The translations under genes were made by a program, and so were the position numbers. Below the pieces are notes generated by a model. That model searched no databases, had not been told where the DNA came from, and saw nothing but the letters and a program-made list of their open reading frames with translations. From Undaria pinnatifida (lineage: Eukaryota; Sar; Phaeophyceae; Laminariales; Alariaceae): a stretch of DNA of 64,000 nt. Position 1 is the stretch's first letter, and each line of letters begins with the position of its first letter. The stretch is taken from positions 21,254,274-21,318,273 of the forward strand of contig JABAKD010000002.1 of assembly GCA_012845835.1 (NCBI GenBank), in the 5' to 3' direction. This document shows positions 20,120-31,942 of this stretch, piece by piece.

Positions 20120-21240
20120 CGAGGTGCTGTATTATTTTTGCTGCTGTTTGTTTTCTATCGCCGTGTGCATGCACGTCGTGCCAGTACGCTTCAGTGAGGA
20201 CCCAGACATCCCAAGGAGTTTTTGGTTCACCGGGATGACAACGGGGGTAGGGGAAAACGCCGAACCATTAGATCGTGTACGGAGTGCAGTCTGGGGTATG
20301 CTCTACGCCCGACGATACAAGCATTGCCTCCACGTCAGCGGAAAAGGCCTTGCGAAGATGATGACGGCCATTGTGGACGTCTTCGAAGCAGCAGGTCTCG
20401 CGGCGTCGGAGAAAGGCAGAAACCATGCAGCTGCGGACACCGAACCAGAGACACCCCTTACCTTGCCGCTTGTCATCGAAGCAGCAGGCCAGAGGTAGAA
20501 ACAGACCATGTGGTTTTTATACATGGGTGAGGTGGCCTTATCAACGAGATCGCTGACATTAAGCCAGGGATCAAACGACGGGTCCGACTCGCGTCAGCAT
20601 GTGCCTCGATCGGTTCAAGCTGGAGCTGTACGATACGGAGATTGGGTCACGCTGAAGGTGCGCATGCAAAAACACCGAGGTGTGATGGAGACGCTCCTGT
20701 GCGTGACGTGGACTTTTGGTGTGGGACACTCCCGCCGTGCTCCCCACCGCGCAAAGCAAGCTCTTCCTTACCATCATTGGCTTCCATCGCCGACCAACCC
20801 ACCGGCCACCGCACGTGTCGTACGCCAAGGCCCTCAAGAAGGCACAATGCGAGAGCGTTGAGACGACTATCCGCAAATGGTGTCTCCTTTTTTTGGTGGC
20901 CGTACAGCGGGAAAAACCTGAGCGACTAACCCGGCGGGTGATGTTCGGGGCGATGGCCAGTGGAGGGAGAACCCGGGACCGGGTCGGTCAAGAGAGGCAT
21001 GGGCCCGATGGCTGACAGGCGGCATCACGGTGTTTAGAACGATAGAGGGATCGACGGAAACCTCCCCTTGTTGTCGGGGGTAGAAACGGTGCTATGGCCC
21101 ACGGCGGCTAAACAGGCTGGCAAGTGGTACCGGGGGATCGTCAAAGCGGCAAACGGCTTCATGGCGAGGTGGCACAGGGCCGAGGTGGAAAAGAGCTGGT
21201 TATGGCATGCGAACGAGTACGAGTAGGCTGTTTTTTGCTT
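20120..21240 (+). mobile_element. LINE 3' fragment: reverse-transcriptase tail
   Basis: The conserved tail of a non-LTR retrotransposon ORF2. In order: GKGLAKMMTAIVDVFEAAGL with SEKGRN (RT palm-thumb), AAGQ..RQT followed by FLYMGEVAL (the FxYLG motif), LKVRMQKHRGVMETLL (the LKxRxxxxxVxxxLLYG block), SYAKALKKAQCESVETTIRK, LTRRVMFGAMASGG and, near the end, KWYRG- and FMARWH-like residues. The catalytic FADD motif is not present in the fragment, so it is 5'-truncated, as is usual for LINEs. It is broken: an in-frame stop separates the AAGQR and MWFLYMG blocks, and the SYAKALKK block lies in another frame. The block style matches LINEs I associate with brown algae. Confidence 0.8.
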
Positions 21241-21785
21241 GGCATATATTTCTCCCTTTGTTTGTTTCGTTCTTTGGCTCTCTCTCTGCCTCATCGTTTC
21301 TCCCTCCTTCGCGTTGATAACGACGCACCACGATGCACCACAGCAGTCGTCCAAAGCCTACGCGGCACATGACACAGGACATGATGGGAGAAAGGACGCC
21401 CACGACAGAGAGGGTTTTGTTTCGCCCTGTCTCTTATTGCGTCTTTCTGCATTTGTTTGTCTGTTGATGGGAGTTCTTCTGTTCTTGACTACTGCTGTGT
21501 TTTTTGTTTTGTTTGATTCTGTTACCACTAAATTTTTCAATTTTTTGGTTGTGGGTTGATATTTGCTGTGTTCTTCGTACTGGCGTGCTCTGACATTTCG
21601 TTTGTTTTCCTCTGTTCATTCGGGATTACATGTTTTTGGTTCCTCTGTGATACGCGGTCTGTGATCACATGATTTGCATCTCTCTACATTATTAGTAGGA
21701 TAAAGAACCGGGACGAACGCTGCTGTGTGTTCTACTGATGACGTCGGGTAGAAACAACCGTCTTCATGTGAAGACAACATACACA
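21241..21785. other. no gene recognised
   Basis: T-rich on the plus strand. It may be the LINE 3' untranslated end in its first part. No further motif. Confidence 0.4.
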
Positions 21786-22080
21786 ATATTCGACTTACAG
21801 GATTCACTTGATAAACGGATGCATTTCCTTCCACAGCTGTCAGATTTTGTCCCCCTCAGAAACGGGTTTTATAGTTTCCGCGCACAGACTGACTAAAATG
21901 ACCCTGTTGACCCTGATAGCTACACTGTAGTTGCAAGGGGAGTCGCCGACCTATATCCTCAATGAGGACACACAACCCGTAATACGCGCGATCGGAGTAT
22001 CACACACAGCTTGCAAAGATGAGTTTCGACAAAATATTCGATCTCACAGCTGGAGTGTATTTTAATTTTTATAATATAGA
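21786..22080 (+). repeat. family B, best copy
   Basis: About 295 bp from GATTCACTTGATAAACGG through CCACAGCTGTCAGATTT, ATAGTTTCCGCGCACAGAC, GACCCTGATAGCTACACTG, GAGTCGCCGACCTATATCC and CAGCTTGCAAAGATGAG to CTCACAGCTGGAGTGTATTT. A near-identical inverted copy lies at 17540-17825. An internal GAGGACACACAACCCG block varies between copies. Confidence 0.8.
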
Positions 22081-22142
22081 CTATATATGCCCCTGGTATG
22101 CGCATATATGGGATATTCGATGCCGCCGTTGTATGTGTGTGT

Positions 22143-22397
22143 GTGTGTGTGTTCTTCACATTAAACCGTTTTTCTACTCGTCGACATCCAGCACACCCAT
22201 TGTCCGTACTGATTCTTCACCCTAGAAAGATCAGCTCTGTGGTCACAAGCCACGACACAGAGATAATGCATCGTAATGCATTCGACAACGCAATGTCATG
22301 CCCTAGTACTGGGTACGACAGGCACAACATACATACGTCAGCAACAGAAATACATTGGAAGAGAGAAATACGAAATAAACAAAAACAAAAACAAAAA
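22143..22397 (+). repeat. dispersed repeat family I, copy 2
   Basis: Near-identical to 6757-7013, preceded by a (GT)n run and followed by an AAAAAC-rich tail. It stands directly after family B. Confidence 0.8.
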
Positions 22398-22660
22398 CAA
22401 AAAACAAAAACAAAATAAGAAAACAAATAAAAACAAAGATAAAAATAAAAATAAAAACAAAAAATGAAACAAACAAAACGAAGGGGAAATCGAAGAAACA
22501 ACCCAACCGGAGAGGAGAGCCAAAGCTCGGAAAAGAAACACAATAAAATGAAATAAAATAAGTTAAAGTAAAACCAAAATAAGATAATCCGAACACGAGC
22601 CAAAAACCTGGACACGCAAGGAGGGAACAAAGGGGAAAAAAAATACCCCAGAAAAAGACG
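22398..22660 (+). repeat. A-rich simple sequence
   Basis: CAAAAA/TAAAAA-rich purine tract giving artefactual Phe/Leu-rich frames on the other strand. Confidence 0.85.
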
Positions 22661-22664
22661 AAAA

Positions 22665-22800
22665 GTGCTATGTACCTACTAGTCGGCCTGGTACCTTGCT
22701 ACCCTGTCTGCCATCTCCTTCCTGCCTTCGTCCACCGCGGTCTCCCTTCTATTCCTCCTGTTGCCCCCCCTGCCCCCATTCCCTTGGACGGCTTTCCTTC
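22665..22800 (+). repeat. duplicated segment, copy 1
   Basis: ACCTACTAGTCGGCCTGGTA, then CCTTGCTACCCTGTCTGC and CCGCGGTCTCCCTTCTA. The second copy lies at 23225-23345 in the same orientation. Confidence 0.75.
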
Positions 22801-23224
22801 TACTCCTACTGTTTCCCCCCCTCCCCCCTTTGTGTTCTTCTCATTAAACCAAAATACCTTGTAAAAGAGAGAAACAACGAAAGAAACCAAGACAAAATAA
22901 ATAAATAAATAAATAAAAAGGGGAGCCAAAGCACGGGAGATAGAAACATACCCCGAGCATGAGCCAAAATGGACATGCAAGGGGGAAAGAAAGGAAAAAA
23001 ATACCCCGGAAAAAAGAAACAAGTAAAAGAAGGGAGACTGGGAGGGCCAAATAAAACAGGCTCGTCACCTACCCGCCATGCAAGACTCCCTTCATAAGGA
23101 TAAGAAGGGGAAAGAAAAAAGAAGAAAAAGAAGAAAAAGAAATTCACGGAAAAATCAAAGTACCAAGACATCACATTCCGAGCAGCCGCAGCAGTTGGCG
23201 GTACGAGTGGCATAGATAGAAAGG
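22801..23224. repeat. A-rich spacer between duplicated segments
   Basis: Contains TGTGTTCTTCTCATTAAACC (similar to the start of family I) and long A/G-rich tracts. No coding support. Confidence 0.5.
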
Positions 23225-23345
23225 TTCCACCTACTAGTCGGCCTGGTACCTTGCTACCCTGTCTGCGGTCTCCTTCCTACTTTCATCTACCGCGGTTTCC
23301 CTTCTACTCCTCCTGTCCCCCCCCCTGCCCCCATACCCTTGTGCG
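23225..23345 (+). repeat. duplicated segment, copy 2
   Basis: Same blocks as 22665-22800 with scattered substitutions. Confidence 0.75.
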
Positions 23346-25190
23346 GTGTATGTAGTGCTTGCTAGCTTTTGTTACGACCCAATATCAAAATAATTTTACA
23401 CTCTCAAAACATTGAAAAAACAACATGAAGGAATTGGTTTTGTTGAGACGGAGCGGCCGGAGAAATATTTAGACTGGTTGTTGCGACGGGCCCTGAGATA
23501 AGTTTCTTGCTGGCTTAACACCTGCTAAATTGTTGCAACATTTCACCCGAGGTGTGCCGGGAGTAGCCACGGAGGGACTCCTCACCCACGCACAGCAGTA
23601 GTGCCTCTTCACAATATATTTTGGTTGGATTGCGAAGGTTGGCGGGCAGCACGGTTCAGCAGGACTGGCTGACTATGTCTCGTACGAAGCATACTTCCCA
23701 CTCGATTTCTGTCGCGAGGTGGGATATGTTCGCACGTACATGGCCTAATCGTTTTTTCCTTGTGGCCAAGATAATACTTGTGGTGATATACGGGGTTGGG
23801 GGGGCGTTCATTTCGTTGCACAGCCGTAGTCGTATGACCATAGGGTATAGACCCTCGCATCTCCCGACGAGGACGGGGCATCTTCTCGAAACGAGTGTGT
23901 ACGACGAAGTACATGCTCTCTCGATGCTATTGAATCCCTCCGACTGAGAAAAAAAGCTACCTCGAGTGCGGTACGGACACGGGGGCACACCCCTCGAAGC
24001 ATGCAGCAGGGCCGACGACGGGACACACAGCCGGGTTTTTGAAGACATCCCCCTCGAGCTATGATACCGAAGGCGACGACAACGAGGCGCGGTGGGCTTA
24101 TGAGCTCATCCTCGAGTTACCGGGGGCTGCTGCAACACGCTCACTCGTTCTTCGCGGGAGCGGTATCCCGAAGATTGATTAACGCTGAGGGCCCGCCAAA
24201 GGGAGCAGACGCGCCTGCCGACAGAGGCCAGGAGGGTTGCCGTTGACGTTGTCAGCAGCGAGGAATGTATCCGATTCCATTCGGAGCAGGGCTGAGATCC
24301 TACCGGAGAGTAGATCTCAGGGGCCCGTTGGGAGGCCGGGCGACCGGCTGCCTGAATTGGGAAACGTATCGACCGGCTCGGGAGGAGTCTACGGGAGATT
24401 CGCGACACGTGAGGGGTCGCTAGAGTATATATATATGGCCGGCGTCGTGTCCATGAATCTTGGTAAGGGTCGGATCTTGGAGCAGGGTCGAAATTGTTCT
24501 GGCGGCTGTTTTCTCCAGGCTTCAGCCTGGAGTCGTGGAGTCTCTCGCAAACAAAAATTGTTTTTGGGGTTTCCCATCGAGCAGTCTGAAACCAGCAGCA
24601 AGTCACACTACTCCAAATATAGTACAATCGTTGGGTAAAAAGTGTCTCCCATGCGGCAGTCTATAAAACCAGTACCAGGTATAAGTTACACTGCTCCATA
24701 AATTTGGCGTCGAGCTCACACACATCGCACATGCAAAACAATGCCTCCGTACATCCGCGCTTATTATTGCGACAAAAAAACAACAACAACGACTTCTTAT
24801 GCCTCCTTGTCTGCGCTTTTGCACCACAGCAGTGCACCGGTTCTCGGCTTGAGCTGTTAAGTGCAATTATTCCAGCCCACAATAGTCCATAACTTTTTTT
24901 TTTTTTTTTCTTTTCGTTTTAGCCTTCCTTGTTGTGCTGGTGCTGAGCATCAACCTCCGTCAACTCAATTTCGGATTGTCTAAACTTAAAACTTGTTCCA
25001 CCGTGGAGGCGTCCGGTCGGACGATCCACCGTGACCACCGATCTGCGCCACGTTGCTCCCGACACCCCCTCTCGGCTTTCGGTAAGTCGAAAGCTCGGTA
25101 CCGGTTTGATGCGCAGGGTGCTGCCTTGGTGTTCTTTTTCTCTCCATCTTTATAAGCGGGGGCACAGCAAAAACAGAAAAATACGAGGTG
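23346..25190. other. no gene recognised; one strong hairpin
   Basis: Many frames open on both strands but none shows a domain. At 24512-24531 the sequence CTCCAGGCTTCAGCCTGGAG forms a 9-bp perfect stem with a 2-nt loop. A T run lies at about 24894-24910. Confidence 0.45.
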
Positions 25191-25194
25191 GGGG

Positions 25195-25851
25195 GTGGCG
25201 GCGGGACACGTGGGGTCCGGTGGCGGGGCTGCTGTTAGTGACTCTGAGCACCAGGGCGGTGGGGTAGCTGAGCAAAGAACGAAGCTGAACGAAGCAATTT
25301 ATGTTCGCCAAGAAGAACGTCGCGGCATACTCTCTCTGAGTAGATCGCGATGGCGTCTACGCGCGAAGCGACGGTGGTTTTGGTTGGATGTGGGGGGGAG
25401 GAGTGCAGTACGGGACATACATATTGATTTTTTCATGTCCGATGACAGCTTACCTCAGACTGCATCGACAGGGCCGATATTCGGTGGAAATGAAAGCCAA
25501 CACCCGAGCTTAGAATACTGTATGCGTTACACCAATACTGTTTCGCCCAGGGTAGAATGTGCTCTTCTTGAATTGAGCGTTCGCTTATCCTCATTGAAGT
25601 CAGTTCACTTGATCGCAAGAAACCACTCCATCGTCTGTCGCGTCGCCGAACCAAAGTGTTTTGCCGTGGCTTGCTACTACTGGAGTTACCCTGTGCCGAG
25701 GCGTGCTGCTGCGATAGGAGTCGCACCTTTTTTTTGCCCAAAAAAAAGAAAATGTTCTATCCACAAGGGGACTCCTCAACTCTACACGTACCTTCCCGAT
25801 ATTGTTGGAATGCCTTTTTTGCGTTTTTATACCTGGTACATCCTACGGTGA
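25195..25851 (+). CDS. unassigned open frame, doubtful
   Basis: An uninterrupted plus-strand frame of 218 codons (GTG-type start, MAAGHVGSGG in context) with a basic stretch near residue 50 (RSRWRLRAKRRWFW) and no recognisable domain. A minus-strand frame overlaps it (25433-25741), and the minus-strand host exons begin just beyond it, so this region could instead be 3' sequence of that gene. Confidence 0.2.
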   Translation: MAAGHVGSGGGAAVSDSEHQGGGVAEQRTKLNEAIYVRQEERRGILSLSRSRWRLRAKRRWFWLDVGGRSAVRDIHIDFFMSDDSLPQTASTGPIFGGNESQHPSLEYCMRYTNTVSPRVECALLELSVRLSSLKSVHLIARNHSIVCRVAEPKCFAVACYYWSYPVPRRAAAIGVAPFFCPKKRKCSIHKGTPQLYTYLPDIVGMPFLRFYTWYILR

Positions 25852-26310
25852 AGGTGTACCTTTTTTTTTGTCTTGAAAGGCTCCCATTCGTGTGAGTAGC
25901 CATTTTTATTATGCTTTGTATTATGCCTTTCTATGGCAAAAACTAACTGATTGATCAAACTGGTTGATATTGAGGTAGCCTGAAAGTGCGACCCGATGAC
26001 CCAGGCTTACAAAACATTTCATAACGTATTGCGGAAACAAGAAGGGCACACGCCGACTAACACGTGGATTAAGGAAACCCGCCATGAAGACAATAGTTTA
26101 GCGAAAAAAAGGGCTACCTTTACCGTAGAACGCGCCAAACCTATAAGTCGTGTACCTACTGTAGGTCATGGGGTTGCGTACGCGCTTATGATGGGTTAGA
26201 TTGCTATGTTTTTCAAAGTCGGTTGTGGGGCGAGGTATGGAAGCTCTCAAGTCAAGAGCTCGCAAAAACATTAGGTACATCGCTACCCGTTGTATACGAC
26301 TGCCCCTCAC

Positions 26311-29300
26311 CGATTCTCTGCCGTATCGCACTTCTTCACCGCCTCGCTGCGCTCGAGGGTTCTCGACCGCCCGCCTGACCTGCGGGTAGCCCCACCGCTT
26401 CCCCTCAAATGCCTCCGCCGTAAACCCCGTCGCCTGTTCTCCACTGCCCCTCGAGTTCCTCGCCCCTCGCCACGGATCGCGAGGGGGTTCACCGTCCCAG
26501 CGCGACGCTTCCGACAGCTGAAGGGCATCGCCTCGACCACTCTCATACGCAGGTGCTGCTGCTGCCCTCTGGTCGTGTACCTGGTATTCATAGGGTCTAG
26601 GATCTTTCTCGGGGATTCTACGAGTCCACCGGTTGACATCGCCGTCGGTGGCGACAGAATCGCGCGAGGTTTTCCTTCTGAGATCGTGCGTGTTTCCCGC
26701 TGTCAAGCTTTCGTCCTCCCTCCATCCCCGCCGGTCCGCTCTCGGCTCTCCCCCCTCGCTTGCACGTCTGTCGTATCTTCGTCCCCGGCTCAAATCGCTC
26801 GGATTCCGGTCCGGCGCGAGGCGTTTCCCTTCGACCGGATGCTGTCTCAATCGGTAATCCCACCTGCCGTCGGGAGTGACGATGCCGCGGCCGCCACCTT
26901 CCCCAGCACTACTGCTGCCGTCCTGGGGCGAAAACACCCGTCGTTTTTCATAATCGAAGCGTCTTCTGTCCGGTAGGGTCGCGATATGCTCGCGGTGTGG
27001 GTAGTCGCGCTGCGGGTGGTTGCGGTACGCCGCCGTGGTGTCGCGATGCGCTTGGTGAGTGGGCCTGGGGCCGTAGTGTGCTCCCTCGCCTTCCGCGCCT
27101 GCCGTGTGTCGCTTTCTCTGCGTCGATTCCGCGCAGTGCGGAGGAGGACGGACGCTCCGATCTCTAGCATTGACGTCCCGCGTTGTACGGTTGCTACCCG
27201 AATCCAGATGCCCCAACGCTGGCTGTGGCTCTCCCTGCTGTCTAATGTAAGGGAGGGAACTTTGATTCGGCACTGGCTCTTTGGGCGAGGGCGATTGGTG
27301 TTCCCAAGCTGGATTCCATCTGAGCCGTTCTGTAGAATGACCGCCGGTCACATCCGGTACTTCCACCTTTCGGCGTGGGTAGTCGACTTCCACGTCAGTT
27401 AGTGGGCCCAGGGGCTGGTTGCTTCCCTTCGGAGCATAAGGATCTACAGCGCTTGCGGAAACGGTTGCATAGCGTTCATTGGATACTTGCCTTCGCTCGA
27501 CACCGTCACTATACGCCCCTACAATGTTGCCGCCCGACTCCGTGGCGACAGGCGGTCGAAGTCGGCTACCGCGTCCCCTTGTTGGTGTGTCCAGCTCCTG
27601 CTTGTTGCTGTACTCTCTTTCGACCTCGAAACCGAACTGATTCTTGCCGGCCGGTGCTCTCCTCGTCGAATGATCCCCGAGTTTGCCGTGAGGTGGTGCT
27701 TTTAGAGGGTGCTGTCCCGGCACAGTCTCCTCGACCCCGCCACTCCCGACTCCTGGCGTGGCTCTGTTCTGGAAGCTCCGCGCTGGAGGTCTTGACGCCA
27801 CAGTTTTTGCTGACTCCGAAGGTGTCGGCGTGATAGATGATAGTTGAGTCACTGAATCGGCTGGTTTTACGATTGAGGGTGGGTGTACGCAAGGACCCGT
27901 TGGCGCCGCGGCCACTCCTACGGGAGGCGACTGGCAGTCTGGCCTGCTGTTATCTTGAGATGACCGTCGGATATTCGAAGTATCCCGCGCAAAGGACGTC
28001 ACTGTTGAAGTGCTCCCGGTCGTCTCAGTCGGTGCTGGTTTCGGTGGCAAGCAGGCAGGTGCTTGGAATGCCGGCAGGGAGAGCCGTCGCGCGTCGGCGT
28101 CGCATAGCCTTGCCTCCTCGTTGTACGCGGACATCACAGAGAACACCACCTCTAGGCCTATCGGGGTCGCAGCTGTTGACCTCCCCGAGTCGGCCGTGCT
28201 TTGTGTATTTTCAGCGTTAACGGCAAGCCCTACCCCCGGCACCACATGAAACTCGTAGCGGTGTCCGCTGACGTACGGGAACCGGTGGTCAGTCTACACA
28301 CGAATCCCGTGGAAAACAAAATTAGTCGGTTTCGGCACGAGAAGGGGGGCAGAGCGCGTTAGAATCGTCGGCCATCGCATTGACGCAAGAATTAGAGTAG
28401 TCGAACACCCCGCGAGAATTCCTGGATGGCAAGGTTAACCTAAACTGTATGTGCGCTGAAAACGATGACATATCGAAGCTGGGCGGGGTAGACCATACTC
28501 CCCCGTTGGCTACCGGGCACCTGACTGTAGCAAACATTCAGCTGTGATTATGACAGGCTTCAGAGCACCGACGATTCACTCTACCATCGGCAAAAAAGGA
28601 GTGCCAGGGATCGAACCCAATTCCGCGGCGAGGCAACGCGCGTACGTGAGCCACACCAACATCCTGCATCACATATTTACGCGTAAAATTTGAGCGCCCC
28701 TGCGCGGTTCCAACATTGATGGCGCCATCCATTAGAACTCACCTGGATAGCGGCGTGCCCGAAGTGAGCCGCGCTGTCGTGCACGACAGCACCGTCGACG
28801 ACGACCCCAGCAGCGCCCGCCTCTTCCCTCAGGGTTACCAGGAGGCGTCCATCGCCCTCGATGCGTGTCACGGCCAGGCTTTCGTTTGGTCTGAGGAAGA
28901 ACAGAGCAGGCCGTCCCCCGCTCAGAAGATGCCGAGAAAAGTCAGCCCGAAAATGCAGGAGATCCCCGCCGGATCCACCAACATCCGAGCGAGCCTCGAC
29001 GCTACGAGGTGGCCCCAATTGCCTCCCTCCGGAATCGGACCATTTAGGAAATGACGGCGATGATGTGTCCTTGTCTTCTGGATTATGGGCTTGGCGATCA
29101 CCGTTTTTCGCTAAGGCCTCGCCATCTACTGAGGCTGTCGGAGGATGCACTCCCAAGGGTGCGCCACCCAACGACTCGCTCCTCGCCTGAGGACAAGGAG
29201 ACTCTGGATGGCCATTTTCGTTGGGAAAGCTAAGCACCCTTCTTGTCTTGGCGCCCGCTTGGCGTCTCCGGCGACTTTCTCGCGCGCCGTTTCCCCAAGA

Positions 29301-30674
29301 CATTGGAGGCGGCGGCGACGGGGCAGCTTTCGCACCTCCGCGGCGTTCTTCCACCTTCACCCAGCCACCACCGTGTGTCCGCGCGTTACTGACCGTGGAG
29401 GCAGCAACAGTAGTGTCCACGGCATCCATAGAGGAGCTCGCGATTTCCAGCGCCGCGCGCCGTGGGCTTGCCGGGCTGCCGCTTTCTTCCTCTGATGAGG
29501 TTTCGTTGATGAAGGCTTCCGAGCCGTCTGCGTGGAACGACGCCTGCTGCTGGACGTACTTTGTGGTTCGCTCGACCGTGAGCTCGCCGGAGAAGGATGA
29601 TGCGTCCGACGACGTAGGGGAGGCACCTCTCGGGTCCCCGACGAGATACATATTTTGGGGCAAAGCGGCCGGCCTGGGTGGTGACGCTTGTGGTGATACG
29701 CGCTCGCCTACCGAAAAAACAGGGGCAATGTCTGAAGCGCGACCAGGTGATGCCGCGGCTGCTGGCTGCAGCGGCCCTCCCCCCGAACTTTCCGTTGCAA
29801 ATGGGTGTTTTTCCGGCGGGAGAGGTTGCTTCGCCGGCATCGCTGGCGGACGCTTTGGCGGCGGGGTTTGTGGAGTGCGCCCCTCCGCCACATCGACCTG
29901 CCTTGCCGTCACCGGTTGTTCTTGCTCGGCGCCACGAAACGGGGCGGTGATGGAGTCTCTTTTGGCCGAGGAGTCTACTCTGGGCGATACGGCAGCTGTC
30001 GGGAGCTTGCCTCGAACGACTGTGCGCAGTTCCTTTTCGGCAGGGTCCGACGCGCGCGGCTGGTGTTCATGGCGGCGGGAGCCGATAGCTTGGGAAGATC
30101 GGCAATCATTGCGTGGGACAAGCAGGTGAGCAGCACCCCTCGGTCGATCGCCCGCGCCGGGGTCCCCTCCGATGGCGTCGTCGACGGTGGTCAGAACAAG
30201 ATGCTTCGTCGTACCCCTGTCTACCACTTGTACGTCTAGCGCTGCCGACCGGTCTCCTGTTGCCTCCACCGTCGCTCCCTGGCTTCTTCCTCGGCGCTCG
30301 TCCGGAGATTGTTGATGTCTCTGCAACCCCCCCTTTGCATCGGCGCTGCCCGTATTTATCTCTTGAGCGGACTCCTGCCGCGGCCGCCGCACCCTGTCGC
30401 TCCTTCGTACCGGATTACTTCTTTGCGCAACGTTCGCGGCAACGGTCCCCTGTGGGTGATCGTATGCAGCTGGTTCGGCAGGGCGTGTAGACGCCCGTTC
30501 TTCCTCCGACTGCTCGTGAATATTTTTGTGTTTCGGTCGCTCGCCGATATTGTTGGATCCGCCATGAACCACCGGCTCAGGGTGCTGGCTTTTGGGTGCT
30601 TCGGGTGCCTGCATCTCGAACGACACACGCGGGTTCGAACGTTTTGGAGCTTCGCCAATGACAGCAGATTCGTA
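26311..30674 (-). CDS. host gene model B: two long exons, disordered protein
   Basis: Two long minus-strand open segments fit together as exons: 30674-28743 and 28293-26311. Between them is a 449-bp intron with donor CAG/GTGAGT and acceptor TGTGTAG/ACTGAC, both phase 0. The first exon has acceptor CTACAG/TACGAA, so upstream exons exist. The second ends at a good donor TCG/GTGAGG, so more follow. About 1,300 residues, mostly low-complexity and Ser/Pro/Arg/Gly-rich, hence probably disordered. The one ordered-looking stretch straddles the intron: ALFFLRPNESLAVTRIEG, GDGRLLVTLREE, VVVDGAVVHDSAAHFGH, then FPYVSGHRYEFHVVPGVGLA, a beta-rich pattern I cannot assign. The C-terminal part is Arg/Asp/Tyr-rich (RRYDRRASEGGEPRADRRGW). 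Function unknown. Confidence 0.6.
28294..28742 (-). other. intron of host gene model B
   Basis: GT-AG intron with donor GTGAGT and acceptor TTCGTGTGTAG, preceded by TTTTGTTTTCC. It contains a tRNA-like patch. Confidence 0.6.
28596..28675 (-). tRNA. tRNA-Gly(GCC)-like remnant in an intron
   Basis: On the minus strand, GGGTTCGATCCC makes a T-arm and B-box, followed by TGGCACTCC and a TTTTTT Pol III-type terminator. Upstream are the D-arm-like TGTGGCTCACG and an anticodon-arm-like CGCGTTGCCTCGCCGCG. Acceptor pairing is poor, so this is likely a pseudogene or SINE head. Confidence 0.3.
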
Positions 30675-30960
30675 CTGTAGAAATTACATACGGCTAAAGA
30701 TTGGCTTGCTTGCCTCGAGTGCCACACGCCGATAGGTAAGGCAGGTGAAAATGTGCACCGCAAGCTTTGGAGATCGAAACGTGTTCTTTCAATAAGCACG
30801 ACGACGTATACGGTCTCTTCTGCGTGGCACGCTGCTCCGGACCGCCCCCCGATCCTTGCGATGCGGTCGATTCTCACACGCTGAGCACGCAATGAAACGC
30901 GCAATGCCACCAAAAGTGACGACCCAGGCCAAGGTAGGGGTTTGTTGTATTTTTGGGGGG
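30675..30960. other. no gene recognised
   Basis: Probably intron or 5' region of host gene model B. Nothing else supported. Confidence 0.4.
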
Positions 30961-31045
30961 CTTTTTTTGCAGTGGCTCGGGGTCACTCGAGCGAGTGGCC
31001 CCCCTCTTCCTTTGTGGCGTCATGCTTCGTGCTGTTAAGTGTACA
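30960..31045 (+). repeat. palindrome-bearing repeat (GGGGTCACTCG family)
   Basis: GTGGCTCGGGGTCACTCG followed by AGCGAGTGGCCCC makes a near-perfect inverted repeat. Related hairpins occur at about 40145, 40556, 58395, 58563 and 59285. Confidence 0.6.
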
Positions 31046-31052
31046 ACGGTAG

Positions 31053-31308
31053 GAATACGGACTGGTTCTACGATAGCCCCTCCCCCCAAAACCCAGCGAT
31101 TTTCTTGAACGAACGTTTTATGACTGCTCTACGCAAGGAAGGATGCCATAAAAAAAAATTTCTACACGGATTTTCTTGCGTGAAAAGGACTATCGAGCGA
31201 TGACGTCGGGGTGGCGAGGGGCGCCGTATTTCAGGAGATAAGGCCGGGAGCTGTTTTCAAAACCGGCGGTTTTGTTGAAGAAAAGGAGGGGGGGCTACCG
31301 TAGGACGA
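31053..31308. mobile_element. inverted-repeat element family E, copy 2
   Basis: Opposite orientation to 10012-10318. Ends GGACTGGTTCTACGATAGCC and, inverted, GTCGTCCTACGGTAGCCC. Shared interior blocks include CGTATTTCAGGAGATAAGGC and TATCGAGCGATGACGTCGGG. A TACG word borders both ends and may be a 4-bp target duplication. Confidence 0.75.
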
Positions 31309-31400
31309 CTCTACGCAGCAATGGAAGGGTAAGCCATGCTGCGCCAAATAGACCGCTTAACTTAGAGTATTTTCGCCCGTGAGATACAGTCATTGGTGCG

Positions 31401-31766
31401 AGTATGATAGTATGATAGTATGATGGTATGATAGTATGATAGCATGAGGGTATGATAGTGTGATAGTATGATGGTATGATAGTATGATAGTATGATAATA
31501 TAATGGTATGATAGTATGATAGTATGATAGTATGGTAGTATGATAGTATGATAGTATGATAGTATGATAGTATGATGGTATGATAGAATGATAGTATGAT
31601 CGTATGATAGTATGATAGTATTATAGTATGATATTATGATATTAATAGTATGATAATGTGATAGTACGATAGTACGATAGTATGATATTAATAGTATGAC
31701 AAATATAATAGCATGATTGTATAATAGAACGGTAGTATATGATAGTAGGATAGCATGATAGCTCAA
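31401..31766 (+). repeat. ATAGTATG-type microsatellite
   Basis: About 365 bp of TATGATAG-type units with scattered variants. Confidence 0.95.
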
Positions 31767-31942
31767 TATACCCCCCGCCCTAACGTAGCCTTCGTCCGAC
31801 CCTTCGAGTTTTTTTCAGGAAACGCGGTAGCAAGAGGACGGCGTTTAGCCCGTTTGAGCCTTCAGCAGAAAAAAGTGACCAACGAAAAATGACGACGGCG
31901 TCACCGACCACATAGAGCGAAACAACGGGGGCTGTTACATAC

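Noticed and set aside
20303-20876. Minus-strand frames over the LINE
   Set aside because: The plus strand carries recognisable LINE blocks in order; the minus frames are shadows.
22217-22630. Phe/Leu-rich membrane-like protein on the minus strand
   Set aside because: It is read from the A-rich simple sequence following family I.
28596-28675. Functional tRNA-Gly gene
   Set aside because: The acceptor stem does not pair well; kept only as a low-confidence remnant.
26290-30680. Many plus-strand frames of 100-300 codons
   Set aside because: They are antisense shadows of the long GC-rich minus-strand exons, which have better splice borders.
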